From Ancylobacter sp. Lp-2 (lineage in GTDB: Bacteria; Pseudomonadota; Alphaproteobacteria; Rhizobiales; Xanthobacteraceae), in the NCBI RefSeq assembly GCF_020523795.1, contig NZ_JAJALI010000011.1, forward strand, positions 1 to 64,000: a stretch of DNA of 64,000 nucleotides. Reading direction: 5' to 3'. Positions 19,521 to 27,524 of this stretch are shown piece by piece. Positions within the stretch are counted from its first letter, which is position 1. Each line of letters starts with the position of its first letter. A program made the translations under genes and the position numbers. Under the pieces are notes generated by a model. The model was not told the DNA's origin. It did no database searches and was given only the letters and a program-made list of their open reading frames with translations.

Positions 19521-19801
19521 CAGGACATCGAGTGAGTGGTTGGCGTGTGGCGGTCCTGACCGGATCGTCCAGGTCGTCGGTTCTGCGCGCGAGCCCGCGC
19601 TTAGCGCGGGCAGGGGGCGCCCGGAGCAGACCTGCCGTCTCCGGGCCCCCGGAACGCCACTGTTCGGATCTACACCCTCAACATTCCCGACCGTTCACAT
19701 CGCGCCGAATGAGCAGGTGGCGGGGCAGCCATGTCGCACGCGGCTGGCGGCGCGCACGGCGCTGGAGTAGGAGACGCCGTTCCACGCATTCTGGTGGCGT
19801 C

Positions 19802-20584
19802 ATGCGATTTCTGACCTCTCTGTTGGCCTTGGCTGCGATTCTGCCCGGCCTTTCCATGCCGGTGTTCGCTGCCGGGGACTGTTCCGCCGGGCCGGGTACC
19901 GCACGGGTGCTGGAGGTCGATCCCGCCGGCCTCGAGGTTGGTCTCAAGCATTTTCCGCAGACGCTCGATCTGGCTGAAGGCGAGTTCGTCCTCACCTTCG
20001 ACGATGGTCCCTCCGCGGGCACCACGCCAATGGTGCTGAAGGCGCTGGCTGCCGGCTGCGTCCGCGCCACCTTCTTCCTGGTGGGGACGCGTGCCGCCGA
20101 GAGCCCGGCGCTGGTCAAGCGCATCCTCGCCGAGGGGCATGGCGTCGGCTATCACAGCCAGACGCACCCGATGACGCTGGCGGACATGCCCTATGACAAG
20201 GCGGTTCGGGATATCGAGCGTGGCATCGCCAGCGTCGATCGCGCGGCCTATGGCAATGTGGTGGCCTCGCCGCGCTTTCCCTTCTTTCGCTTCCCCGGCT
20301 TTGGGTCGTCGCCGCAGTTGCTGGCCTATGTCGCCAGCCGGAAGATGGGCGTGTTCGGCGCCGATCTGTGGGCGAGCGACTGGAACACCATGACACCGGA
20401 AGCCGAACTGGATCTGGTGCTGGCGCGCATGGCACATGCCGGACGTGGAATCGTGCTGTTTCACGACACCCGCCTGCAGACCGCCCGGATGGTGCCGGCC
20501 CTGCTCAGGGCGATGAAGGAGCGCGGCTATCGTGTCGTGCATGTGGTGGCCCGCGGTGCGGCTACGGCAGGGGCGCCGCAATAA
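19802..20584 (+). CDS. Secreted polysaccharide deacetylase (NodB-like)
   Basis: This is a carbohydrate esterase family 4 type deacetylase of chitin-like, peptidoglycan or exopolysaccharide substrates. The ATG at 19802 yields a signal peptide (about residues 1-24, MRFLTSLLALAAILPGL...FAA). The catalytic core begins at TFDDGP (65-70, with D67/D68). The metal-binding HxxxH is H118-SQT-H122. Later conserved parts are FRFPGFGSSP and a C-terminal GIVLFHDTR. With 260 residues it is a minimal enzyme. It stands alone between a terminator and a small membrane peptide, so the substrate is unknown. Confidence 0.85.
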   Translation: MRFLTSLLALAAILPGLSMPVFAAGDCSAGPGTARVLEVDPAGLEVGLKHFPQTLDLAEGEFVLTFDDGPSAGTTPMVLKALAAGCVRATFFLVGTRAAESPALVKRILAEGHGVGYHSQTHPMTLADMPYDKAVRDIERGIASVDRAAYGNVVASPRFPFFRFPGFGSSPQLLAYVASRKMGVFGADLWASDWNTMTPEAELDLVLARMAHAGRGIVLFHDTRLQTARMVPALLRAMKERGYRVVHVVARGAATAGAPQ

Positions 20585-20716
20585 GCGACGAAACGCCTCA
20601 GCTCCTTCACCTCTCGATACCGGTGCTGCGACGACACGTGCCGTAGAGGCTCCCGGTCCCCGCTTGTAGTGTGGATCCAGGTCGGCGAGCGCCGCCGTCG
20701 ACGAGGGATCCTGATC

Positions 20717-20833
20717 ATGGCCGACGATCCTGAAGCCAAGCGCGCCCTGATCCGGCTGGTTCTGGTGAACAGCCTGCTGGTTGTCATGGTGGTGGTGGTC
20801 GGTGGCGTCTACGCGGCCTGGTCGATGTGGTGA
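20717..20833 (+). CDS. Small single-span membrane peptide (38 aa)
   Basis: A short ORF reads MADDPEAKRALIRLVLVNSL and continues with a run of Val/Met/Gly to the end WSMW. It has a charged N-terminal eight or so residues followed by one 22-25 residue hydrophobic span, so it is probably a membrane peptide with a short cytosolic head. GAGGGATCCTGATC before the ATG gives a fair ribosome binding site. The coding pattern (G/C at third positions) is good for its length. No function is recognised. It lies between the deacetylase and tRNA-Glu. Confidence 0.6.
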   Translation: MADDPEAKRALIRLVLVNSLLVVMVVVVGGVYAAWSMW

Positions 20834-20976
20834 AGCGGACAGCGCTGGGTCTCGTGGTGGCGGCCGGTTGTGCCGCGTACAGGGCGTGATCTCCGGCGAT
20901 GTTGCGCCCATCTCGGCTCTTTCGCGCCCAGAGCGAAAGCGGCCGCAAAGCTGTGGATGGGCAGGCGGGGGATGAC

Positions 20977-21005
20977 TTGTGCGATCCGTCAAGCGCCCGT
21001 ATAAG
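20977..21005 (+). promoter_or_regulatory. Promoter of tRNA-Glu
   Basis: TTGTGC (20977-20982) and TATAAG (21000-21005) are separated by 17 bases. The tRNA starts 13 bases after the -10 box, a normal distance for a tRNA promoter. Confidence 0.65.
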
Positions 21006-21017
21006 GTGCCCGCCTGC

Positions 21018-21092
21018 GCGCCCTTCGTCTATCGGTTAGGACGCCACCCTTTCACGGTGGAGAGAGGGGTTCGACTCCCCTAGGGCGCGCCA
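21018..21092 (+). tRNA. tRNA-Glu, anticodon TTC
   Basis: The acceptor stem pairs GCGCCCT (21018-21024) with AGGGCGC (21082-21088). The discriminator is G and the CCA end is encoded at 21090-21092. The anticodon stem CCACC/GGTGG encloses loop CTTTCAC with anticodon TTC at 21051-21053. The T arm is AGGGG-TTCGACT-CCCCT. All features fit tRNA-Glu. Genome islands often insert at tRNA 3' ends, and the sparse DNA that follows is consistent with that, though no clean second copy of the tRNA end was found. Confidence 0.97.
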
Positions 21093-21399
21093 GTTGATTT
21101 TCATGTCCATAAGTCATTGAATTTATTCGATATTCGATGACGAGAAAATGGACGTGTCCCCTAGGGGGGCCTAGCGAACGGCTCTCCTGCGCGTCCGAAT
21201 GTCGCCCGGTTGACAGCGGCTCAATCGAGTCGGGTTCCTTATATCGGCTGCTGTTCATTTTCGCGGTCACCGACCAGCGCCGCAGAAGTTCCTCCGGTGC
21301 CGGTCTGAGTCGGTATTGTGGAGCTCGTCGATACGTGCTTGGAAGTCCTCGCCGGTGAGGGCGGCCGGTGTGGGATGTCTCCGAGCAAGTCTTGGGTGC
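21093..21399. other. Gene-free stretch after tRNA-Glu
   Basis: No complete gene is seen. On the - strand, about 21270-21350 encodes LTGEDFQARIDELHNTDSD and then a stop, which looks like the tail of a lost protein but is too short to name. A TCCCCTAGGG block at 21155-21164 repeats ten bases of the tRNA T-arm/acceptor region; this may be chance. Confidence 0.25.
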
Positions 21400-21795
21400 C
21401 TATATCTCAAGCGCGCGCAGCATTCCCACTTGCTCATTTTTGTCGATAAACCCATCAATCCGGTCTCCGATGTCGTCGAGCCTTCCGATTATTCGCGCGA
21501 TTAACTCTTCGTCGTTTGCGTCATATTCGATGACAATGGGATGTATCGCGCCCTTGTTTCTTCCAGCAACGTAGCCGCGCCTGATGAATGACGCCCATTG
21601 CTGAACATTTTCATCATTGTAGGCGCCGCAGCGCCACTCCCTCAACACCCTCACCAAAGCGGCTCGCGAAACCGATAACTGAGCCAGATTTGCAGCGGCA
21701 TCCCGCAGTTCAGCGTGACTAGCGTCTAGAACCATCGGAAGGCCATTCATGTCACCCGCAACGACTGCTGTGACAGCCGCTTTCAGCACCTCCAT
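21400..21795 (-). CDS. Unrecognised 131-residue protein
   Basis: I do not recognise this protein. It starts MEVLKAAVTAVVAGD and is soluble, with no signal peptide or membrane span. It carries the patch EWRCGAYNDENVQQWASFIRRGYV in the middle (about 53-76) and an acidic C-terminal half with IVIEYDANDEELIARIIGRL and then DDIGDRIDG. Regular amphipathic spacing and acidic helices look like a real protein, perhaps a small regulator or immunity-type protein; that is a guess. It is alone, with no ORF on either side for several hundred bases, and its lower GC compared with the core region hints at transfer. Confidence 0.5.
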   Translation of the reverse strand: MEVLKAAVTAVVAGDMNGLPMVLDASHAELRDAAANLAQLSVSRAALVRVLREWRCGAYNDENVQQWASFIRRGYVAGRNKGAIHPIVIEYDANDEELIARIIGRLDDIGDRIDGFIDKNEQVGMLRALEI

Positions 21796-22283
21796 AGAAG
21801 GCTCCCATCATTCTATGAGCTTGGCTGGTGATAAACACGGCCTCGAACGGCTGCAATGAGGTCCGTCGCCTGGCGGGTCTCTTTTTGGCAGCGGTGGGGG
21901 GCTTGTCATGCACATGCAGCCATCCCCTTCCGTAGCCCCTGAGGCCAACTTCACGGAGCCCTTCACAGTCACCGAAGCGGCATTGATGAGGTCGTGCGGC
22001 GGGTGCCCCAGGGACGCCATGCGCCCTTCTGATCGGACAGACGTTCCTGAGGTGGCGCTTGGCGAGGCCTGCCAGGAGGCGAGCTGGGGCTATGTGAGGG
22101 GACGCCCCTCACGGAAGGCGAGGAGGAGGGGCATGCACGGGAAGGGTGAGGCTGCCTCGGCCACCATCCTGCGGAACAACCGTTCCATGTGGTGCTCCCT
22201 GAGAGGCAGGAGAGGGACGGCTCGGGGGCTCCCAGTTCTGCCCACTAGGCTGTCCGTGACGGAGAGCTTGCCGGTTTGATCAG
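21796..22283. other. Apparently non-coding DNA
   Basis: Frames on both strands here are open for up to about 120 codons, but their translations (rich in Arg, Pro, Ser, Cys, with no family motif) do not look like protein. I see no repeat ends or transposase remnants. It may be residue of a deleted mobile segment between the tRNA and the flavoprotein genes. Confidence 0.3.
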
Positions 22284-22622
22284 TTAAGGTTTGACCTTGT
22301 CATCCTCGAACATGCGATAGCTGGTGTCCCTGTGCGTGCCCTTCGGACGGGCACGATCCCAACCCATCCGTTGGCGGAAGCTGCCGAGGAGGCCTCGATC
22401 GGCGAGATCTGCCTCCGAGACCGGCTCGTCGCGATCACGCAGGGGCGATACATAGAGCGCGTCGACGGGGCAGTAGAGTTCGCACAGGAAGCAAGTCTGG
22501 CAGTCTTCCTTGCGCGCAATCACCGGGATGCTGTTCTCGACCGCCTCGAATACGTGGTCGGGGCAGGCCTTGACGCAAAGATTACACGCGATGCAGCGCG
22601 TCGCGGAGAGAAGCTCGATCAT
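22284..22622 (-). CDS. 2[4Fe-4S] ferredoxin, AprB-like partner of the adjacent flavoprotein
   Basis: This 112-residue protein binds two [4Fe-4S] clusters and should pass electrons to or from the flavoprotein encoded just upstream. The motifs are CIACNLCVKACP (about residues 9-20) and CQTCFLCELYCP (about 40-51), with the same order and spacing as the AprB-type dicluster domain. The ATG at 22622 overlaps the flavoprotein stop (ATGA); a longer frame exists but would run into that gene. It closely resembles the ferredoxin at 29238-29564. No transporter gene follows; the next 1.2 kb is nearly empty. Confidence 0.88.
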   Translation of the reverse strand: MIELLSATRCIACNLCVKACPDHVFEAVENSIPVIARKEDCQTCFLCELYCPVDALYVSPLRDRDEPVSEADLADRGLLGSFRQRMGWDRARPKGTHRDTSYRMFEDDKVKP

Positions 22623-24211
22623 TCGGCGGCCAAGCTTTCGAGGGGTGGACGGTCGGTGACATGAGACCACCGCGACCAGACGCGGCCCAACCCGCCGGAA
22701 TGTATCCGCCGGGGCGGCTCGCCGGTCGATGTGGCGTCCTCACGACGATGGATCCCGCGACTCTCCGGTCGCGCCTGCGCACTCGCGACGATCCAGCGCG
22801 CGGTGGCCGTCATGGCAGCGGCTTCATGCGCTTTTTCCTGTCCGGGCAGGCGCCCGTCGAACCGTCGAACCGCTTGCCAGAGATCGTCGAGCCGCCGCGC
22901 CGAGACGGCGAGGCGGGCTCCCGAGCGGTAGAAGCTACGATCGAGTGGCAGCACTTCGTCTTGCACAGCCCGAATGATGCCGGCGATTTCCGCCCGCGCA
23001 TCGGCATGCGCGACATTCGTCCCGAGCGTCTCGGTGGCGGCGCGCGCCGGTCGGCGAGTGGCGAGAGGGCCGAGCGAACGAGCAAAACGGGCCGCGCCGC
23101 CGCCGGCCCACACGCCGGTTGCCAGCGCCCAGGAGGCGTTCGGCCCGCCGCCGCCGGAGGTGGCGCCGCTCATCGGTTCGCGCGCCGCGGCATCGCCAGC
23201 GGCATAAAGGCCGGGCAGGTCGGTCGCTCCATCCTGGCCGATCAGGATGCCGCCCACCCCACGCACCGTACCTTCATAGAGCAGCGTCACCTCGAAGGGC
23301 TGGGTGAAGGGATCGATACCCTGCCGGTCGAAGGGCAGAAAGATATTGGGCTGACCGTGTCGCATGCCCTCGCGGAGCCGCTCGGGGGCCTTGTCGAGCA
23401 CCGCGCGCACCGGCCCCCGGAGGAGATGGCGGGCGACGATCTCCTGCCGGTCGCCGGTCTCCTCGATGCGATTGCCGTCGGCGTCGAAGAGCGTCGCCCA
23501 GAAATAGACGATGCCCTTGGTCACCGAGGATCCCTTGGGGGCGATGCCGTACTGCCCGGTAAAGTCCATGCCTGCGAGGCGGGCGCCGAGCTCCGCCGCC
23601 ATCAGATAGCCGTCGCCGGTGAGGTTATGGGTGCCAAGGGCGCCGCTGAGGAATGCGCAGCCACCTGACGCGATCACGACGGCGCCAGCGTGCACCGTCC
23701 AGCGTTCGCCCGAGCCGCGCCACCAGCCGGAGACACCGGCCGCCGCGCCGTCATGGGCAAGCAATGTGTCGGCCGGAGCGTGGTCCAGGATGGTCACGCC
23801 TGCCTTCAGCAGTTTCCGGCGCATGAAATAGAGATAATCGACGCCGCGCATCGAGCCGCGGAACAGCAAGCCGTTATCGGAGGTAGGAAAGCCGTAGCCC
23901 CAGTCGGTGAGGCGGTCGAGCTGGCGGTGCGTCTCGTCGAGCACCCGCGTGACGATGTCTTCCTCGACGAGGCCGGCGCCCCGCGCGCGTCGCCGCTCCA
24001 ACGCCTCGAACTGCGCCACCGACCCGGGTGCGGCATCGATGATGGTGGTGTTGCCGGCGGCAGTGGCGCCGGAGGTGCCGACATAGCCCTTCTCGACCAC
24101 GACTACGCGCGCGCCTTGCTCGGCGGCGGTGAGGGCGGCCCAGCAGCCGGCCGGCCCGCCGCCGATTACGACGACGTCTGCCTCCAGTTTGGTATCCGCC
24201 TGGGCTGTCAC
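22619..24211 (-). CDS. FAD-dependent oxidoreductase, AprA/fumarate-reductase-like flavoprotein
   Basis: This 530-residue flavoprotein of the FAD_binding_2 type has the dinucleotide fold GGGPAG at about 17-22, the ribose-binding acidic residue near 40, and VEKGYVGTSGATAAGNT. The second FAD segment is DAAAREPMSGATSGGGGPNAS near 345-365. It is soluble and has no signal peptide. The start is GTG at 24211, overlapping the stop of the remnant gene upstream (GTGA). The partner ferredoxin is coupled downstream. The closest match in the window is the protein at 29561-31186. Family relatives include adenylylsulfate reductase alpha and fumarate reductase flavoprotein; the true substrate is unknown. Nearby sulfonate-type importers make an organosulfur or sulfite-type role plausible. 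Confidence 0.85.
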   Translation of the reverse strand: MTAQADTKLEADVVVIGGGPAGCWAALTAAEQGARVVVVEKGYVGTSGATAAGNTTIIDAAPGSVAQFEALERRRARGAGLVEEDIVTRVLDETHRQLDRLTDWGYGFPTSDNGLLFRGSMRGVDYLYFMRRKLLKAGVTILDHAPADTLLAHDGAAAGVSGWWRGSGERWTVHAGAVVIASGGCAFLSGALGTHNLTGDGYLMAAELGARLAGMDFTGQYGIAPKGSSVTKGIVYFWATLFDADGNRIEETGDRQEIVARHLLRGPVRAVLDKAPERLREGMRHGQPNIFLPFDRQGIDPFTQPFEVTLLYEGTVRGVGGILIGQDGATDLPGLYAAGDAAAREPMSGATSGGGGPNASWALATGVWAGGGAARFARSLGPLATRRPARAATETLGTNVAHADARAEIAGIIRAVQDEVLPLDRSFYRSGARLAVSARRLDDLWQAVRRFDGRLPGQEKAHEAAAMTATARWIVASAQARPESRGIHRREDATSTGEPPRRIHSGGLGRVWSRWSHVTDRPPLESLAAE

Positions 24212-24615
24212 GATGCGTCTCGGCCCGTCGACTTCCGCGAAGCGAGCTGGCGGCCCGGTGCATGGAGGCTGCTGTCCATCGTGGTCTCGGACAGGGAGAT
24301 GGCGCGCGCGCCGCGGCCTTGCGCGCCTCGACCTCCGCCGACACGCCGGCTACCTCGCCGCCGGTGGTGATCGGCATGTGCGCCGGGCTGGCGATGTGGA
24401 TCGGGACGTCGCGCGCTTTGAGCGGGATCGTCGGGCTTGATGCCGTCGGCACCGGCATTGGCGCTGCTGAAGGAGCTGGAGGCGCCGACATAATCCTTCT
24501 CGGCGGTCACCATGCGTGCGCGGGCTTCGGCGATGCTGAGCGCCACCCATATGCCGGCCGGTCCTCCACCGATGACCAGCACGTCTGTCTTGAGGCGGAT
24601 CTGTGAAGTTGCCAT
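24208..24615 (-). pseudogene. Remnant of a third AprA-like flavoprotein (truncated, frameshifted)
   Basis: The first 65 codons read MATSQIRLKTDVLVIGGGPAG and continue through a normal FAD-fold start (AEKDYVGASSSFSSANAGADG). The frame then turns into Arg/His-rich nonsense. The better protein continues in another frame (LKARDVPIHIASPAHMPITT and on through EVAGVSAEVEARKAAARA) before returning to the first. The whole is only 135 codons against about 530 for relatives, so most of the gene is gone. Its stop still overlaps the GTG of the intact flavoprotein by four bases. The 272 bases upstream to the next gene hold an AT-rich island and a - strand open patch (24700-24860) that I cannot name. Confidence 0.65.
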
Positions 24616-24628
24616 GGCCGCGTTCCGA

Positions 24629-24663
24629 ATTTATATAAATACGATAGATAATATAATTTATTG
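24629..24663 (-). promoter_or_regulatory. AT-rich control region of the 22-24 kb flavoprotein unit
   Basis: A 35-base island of almost pure A/T stands out in GC-rich DNA just before the remnant flavoprotein. Read on the - strand it contains TTATCTATCG (24642-24651), the same ten bases found before tctC at 48485-48494. TTGACG at 24665-24670 (- strand) could be a -35 box, with TATCGT as a weak -10. This is probably an activator site, inferred from composition and recurrence. Confidence 0.4.
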
Positions 24664-24887
24664 GCGTCAACTCCTTCATTGGTAAAATGTTGAGATGCAG
24701 GCTGAACTCTCGGAAACCCTTGACGCTGGACGGCCGGGCCAAGGTGCCGGACCACGAGCCTCGTCTCAGGTCTTAATTCCGGTTCGGTCTCGGCGCGCCA
24801 TACGGGAACGAGCTGCGAGAACCTCCCAAACGGGAAGTGATCGCAGCCCATCAGTGCCTGCAGCCGGAACGATGGGTCGCCCTTGTG

Positions 24888-25298
24888 CTAGCTCTCGATG
24901 AGGAAGGCGGTATCCACCGGCACCTGGAGCGCGGTAACGAGGGCATTAGTCTGCGCCGCCATGCCGATGATCGCGGTCAGATGGAGGTGCTGCGCGTCGG
25001 TCATGCCTTTGGCCCGCGCGGCGGCGGTGTGCGAGTGAATGCAATAGGAACAGCCATTGGCGGTCGAGACGGCGATGTAGATCAGTTCGCGTGTCAGAGG
25101 ATCGAGTGGCCCCTCGGCGAGCATCACCGCCTTGAGGCTGTCCCATGTCCGCGCCAGCGCCGCCGGATCGTTGGCGAGCGCCCGCCAGAAATTATTGATG
25201 AAATCGGACCTGCGCGTCGTGCGGATGTCGTCGAACACCGCCTTCACCGCGGGATGCCCCTCCACCTCGGCGTCGCTCCATAGCCGGATCGTCGTCAT
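24888..25298 (-). CDS. AhpD-like carboxymuconolactone decarboxylase family protein
   Basis: This is a small all-helical protein of the AhpD/CMD superfamily. The ATG at 25298, after GAGGAGGCGAAGGC, gives 136 residues; the longer frame upstream is Arg-rich and unlikely. The motif CSYCIHSHT, a CxxCxxxH redox site, lies at about 85-93, preceded by PLTRELIYIAVSTANG. Members reduce peroxides or act as redox partners, and some are decarboxylases; the CxxC favours a thiol-redox role. It is divergent from the MFS gene and sits near the flavoprotein unit. Confidence 0.85.
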   Translation of the reverse strand: MTTIRLWSDAEVEGHPAVKAVFDDIRTTRRSDFINNFWRALANDPAALARTWDSLKAVMLAEGPLDPLTRELIYIAVSTANGCSYCIHSHTAAARAKGMTDAQHLHLTAIIGMAAQTNALVTALQVPVDTAFLIES

Positions 25299-25432
25299 GC
25301 CTTCGCCTCCTCTTTCCTCGCGCCGCAGGCTTCCCGCCCGGCGTCTTCCCTTGTACCGCCCGACCCGCGTGCTGCCGGACCGATCCGGACGTGCGCGGCT
25401 CTCGATGCCGAGCCTATGAACGGAACCTACGC

Positions 25433-26677
25433 ATGCCTGACCCAGGTCAGACGACACCGGCCACATCCAGCCGTCCCTTCATTCTCTACGCTGCCGGGCA
25501 GGCCGTCTCCTCCACCGGCAGCTGGATGCAGCGCATGGCGATCGGCTGGCTGGCCTGGGAGTTGACCCAGTCGGTCGCCTGGATCGGTGCCATCGCCCTC
25601 ACCGAACTGGTGGCGGCACTGTGGGTGGCGCCGCTCGCGGGTGTCATCACCGACCGCAGCAATCCCTACCGGCTGAATCTCCTCTTCCAGTGCTGCGGCA
25701 TGGTGGTGACGCTGACGCTGTTCGCCGTCACCGTGACGGGGGCGATGACCATCGAACTGCTTTGGCTGCTGGCGCTGGCGGATGCCAGCTGGCAGGGACT
25801 GAGCCAGCCGGCCCGGGCCGTCGCCATCGGGTTCCTGGCCGACCGCCGCCACATGGCGCGGGCGGTGGCGGCCAATTCCATCGCCTTCAACGTTGCGCGT
25901 GCCGCTGGCCCGGCACTCGGGGGCTTTGTCATCGTCCATGCCGGAACGGCGGTGGTGTTCCTCGTCGACGGCGCCAGCTTCGCGGTGCTGATCTTCGTCC
26001 TCGCTCGCCTGCGCGCCGCTCTGGACCGCCCGGGCGCCGCCAGCGGTCGCAGCGTGCTGCAGGATTTCGTCGGCGGTTATCGCTATGTCGCCCGCACCCC
26101 GGCGGTCGCGACGGTGTTCCTGCTCGCTATCGCGTTCTCGGTGCTCGGTCGTCCCTTCACCGAACTGTTCCCTGCCATCGCCGGCGATATGCTGGGCGGT
26201 GGGCCTGGCGTGCTCTCGACGCTGATGAGCTTGCAGGGCGTCGGCGCCCTCATCGGCGGCAGCTGGATGCTGCGTCGGCGCTCCACCGACCGACTGGTAA
26301 CGGTGACCTATCTCGCCGGCATCGGTATGGCCGGCGCGCTCATCGCCTTCTGCTTCGTCGGGGACCGGACGGTGGCGTTCGTCCTGGTCGCCCTGGCCGG
26401 CCTCTGCCATGTGATGTGCAATATCGGCATGCAGTCGCTGGCGCAGCTGTTCTCCGACTCGATGTTCCGTGGCCGCACCATGGCGCTCTACGGCTTGATT
26501 TTCCGCACCGGTCCGGCCGCCAGCGCCGCGCTCATCGGCATCGCCGCCGGCTGGCTCGGCCTGCCGCTGCTGATCGGCATCGCCGCAGCGCTGTGCGCGG
26601 CAAGCCTCGTCGCGATCGGTCTCGCCCGGCGCCATGCCTTCGCCGACGGACCGCCCGAGACCGGGCAGAAGGTTTGA
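25433..26677 (+). CDS. MFS transporter (EntS/MFS_3-like)
   Basis: This 414-residue protein has about 12 hydrophobic segments and is probably an exporter or drug/metabolite permease of the major facilitator superfamily. The start MPDPGQTTPATSSRPF at 25433 leads directly into TM1; an earlier in-frame ATG adds only unconserved residues. The TM2-3 loop has a GVITDRSNPYRL motif (A-like motif D-R). Long runs such as SVLGRPFTELFPAIAGDMLGGG match the MFS_3/EntS type. It is divergent from the AhpD gene and convergent with the sulfonate ABC operon, so its substrate is not indicated. Confidence 0.85.
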   Translation: MPDPGQTTPATSSRPFILYAAGQAVSSTGSWMQRMAIGWLAWELTQSVAWIGAIALTELVAALWVAPLAGVITDRSNPYRLNLLFQCCGMVVTLTLFAVTVTGAMTIELLWLLALADASWQGLSQPARAVAIGFLADRRHMARAVAANSIAFNVARAAGPALGGFVIVHAGTAVVFLVDGASFAVLIFVLARLRAALDRPGAASGRSVLQDFVGGYRYVARTPAVATVFLLAIAFSVLGRPFTELFPAIAGDMLGGGPGVLSTLMSLQGVGALIGGSWMLRRRSTDRLVTVTYLAGIGMAGALIAFCFVGDRTVAFVLVALAGLCHVMCNIGMQSLAQLFSDSMFRGRTMALYGLIFRTGPAASAALIGIAAGWLGLPLLIGIAAALCAASLVAIGLARRHAFADGPPETGQKV

Positions 26678-26679
26678 TC

Positions 26680-26697
26680 GGCGCGAAAGGTCGCGCC
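26680..26697. terminator. Hairpin between convergent MFS and ABC genes
   Basis: GGCGCGA (26680-26686) and TCGCGCC (26691-26697) form a perfect 7-bp stem with a 4-base loop in the 37-base gap between two converging genes. There is no T-run on either side, so termination would be inefficient or factor-dependent. Confidence 0.4.
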
Positions 26698-26714
26698 TGG
26701 CGGACGCGGCTGGC

Positions 26715-27524
26715 TCAGGCAGCGTGCCGGTGGAGGTGAAGCAGATCGAGGATGTCCTGCTTCACTTCCACGAAGGCGCGCTCCGCCCGTTGGCGTGGCC
26801 GTGCACCGGCAATGTCGAAGATCTGCCGCACCCGTCCGGGGCGCGGGTCCATGACCACCACGCGGTTGGAGAGGAACACCGCTTCCTCGACATCGTGTGT
26901 CACCATCACCATGGCGATGCCTTCGTGCTCCCACAGGCGCAGCAATTCCTCCTGGAGATAGCCGCGCGTGAGCGAATCGAGGGCGCCCAGCGGCTCGTCG
27001 AGCAGCAGCAGGCGTGGGCGTGGCGCCAGCGCCCGGGCGATGGCGGCGCGCTGCGACATGCCGCCGGAAAGCTGGTGCGGCAAGGCCTTCTCGAAGCCGG
27101 AGAGACCGACGAGGCGGATCAGTTCGGCGACGCGGGTACGCTTTTCCTCCGCCGCGCCGGCCACGCTGTTGAGGCTGAGCAGGATGTTGGCCTCCACGCT
27201 CAACCAGGGCAGCAGGCGATGATCCTGGAAGACGATGCCGCGGGTGAGGCTGGGCTTCGTCACCTTCTGGCCGTCAACCGCGACGGTGCCGCTGTCCGGC
27301 ACATCGAGACCGGCGATGAGGCGCAGAAGAGTCGACTTGCCGCAGCCGCTCGGCCCGACGAGGCTGACGAACTCGCCCGGCCGCACGGCGAGCGAGACAT
27401 CCGTCAGCGCCTGCACCGTGCCGCCGTCGACGGCGAAGCTCTTCGAGACGTTGCGGATGTCGATGTCACTGCGATGCGGGCCGGCGGCTGGAGCGGTATG
27501 CGAGGCGTCTAGTGTCTGGACCAT
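26715..27524 (-). CDS. ABC transporter ATP-binding protein, nitrate/sulfonate/taurine type
   Basis: This cytoplasmic ATPase powers the importer encoded upstream in the same operon. Walker A is GPSGCGKST at 57-65, the Q-loop VFQDHRLLPWLS near 98, signature LSGGM at 152-156 and Walker B LLLLDEP at 172-178. It has 269 residues including a short N-terminal extension. SsuB/TauB/NrtD-type proteins share this pattern. The first 16 bases overlap the end of the permease gene. It is the last gene of the SBP-flavoprotein-ferredoxin-permease-permease-ATPase operon. Confidence 0.9.
   Translation of the reverse strand: MVQTLDASHTAPAAGPHRSDIDIRNVSKSFAVDGGTVQALTDVSLAVRPGEFVSLVGPSGCGKSTLLRLIAGLDVPDSGTVAVDGQKVTKPSLTRGIVFQDHRLLPWLSVEANILLSLNSVAGAAEEKRTRVAELIRLVGLSGFEKALPHQLSGGMSQRAAIARALAPRPRLLLLDEPLGALDSLTRGYLQEELLRLWEHEGIAMVMVTHDVEEAVFLSNRVVVMDPRPGRVRQIFDIAGARPRQRAERAFVEVKQDILDLLHLHRHAA

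Noticed and set aside
21155-21164. Second copy of the tRNA-Glu end as an attachment site
   Set aside because: Only ten bases (TCCCCTAGGG), self-complementary in part, repeat the tRNA; too short for a convincing att site and no integrase was seen.
25427-26635. 402-codon - strand frame opposite the MFS gene
   Set aside because: The + strand has twelve membrane spans and the MFS loop motif; the - strand product is low-complexity Arg/Glu/His and is an antisense shadow.
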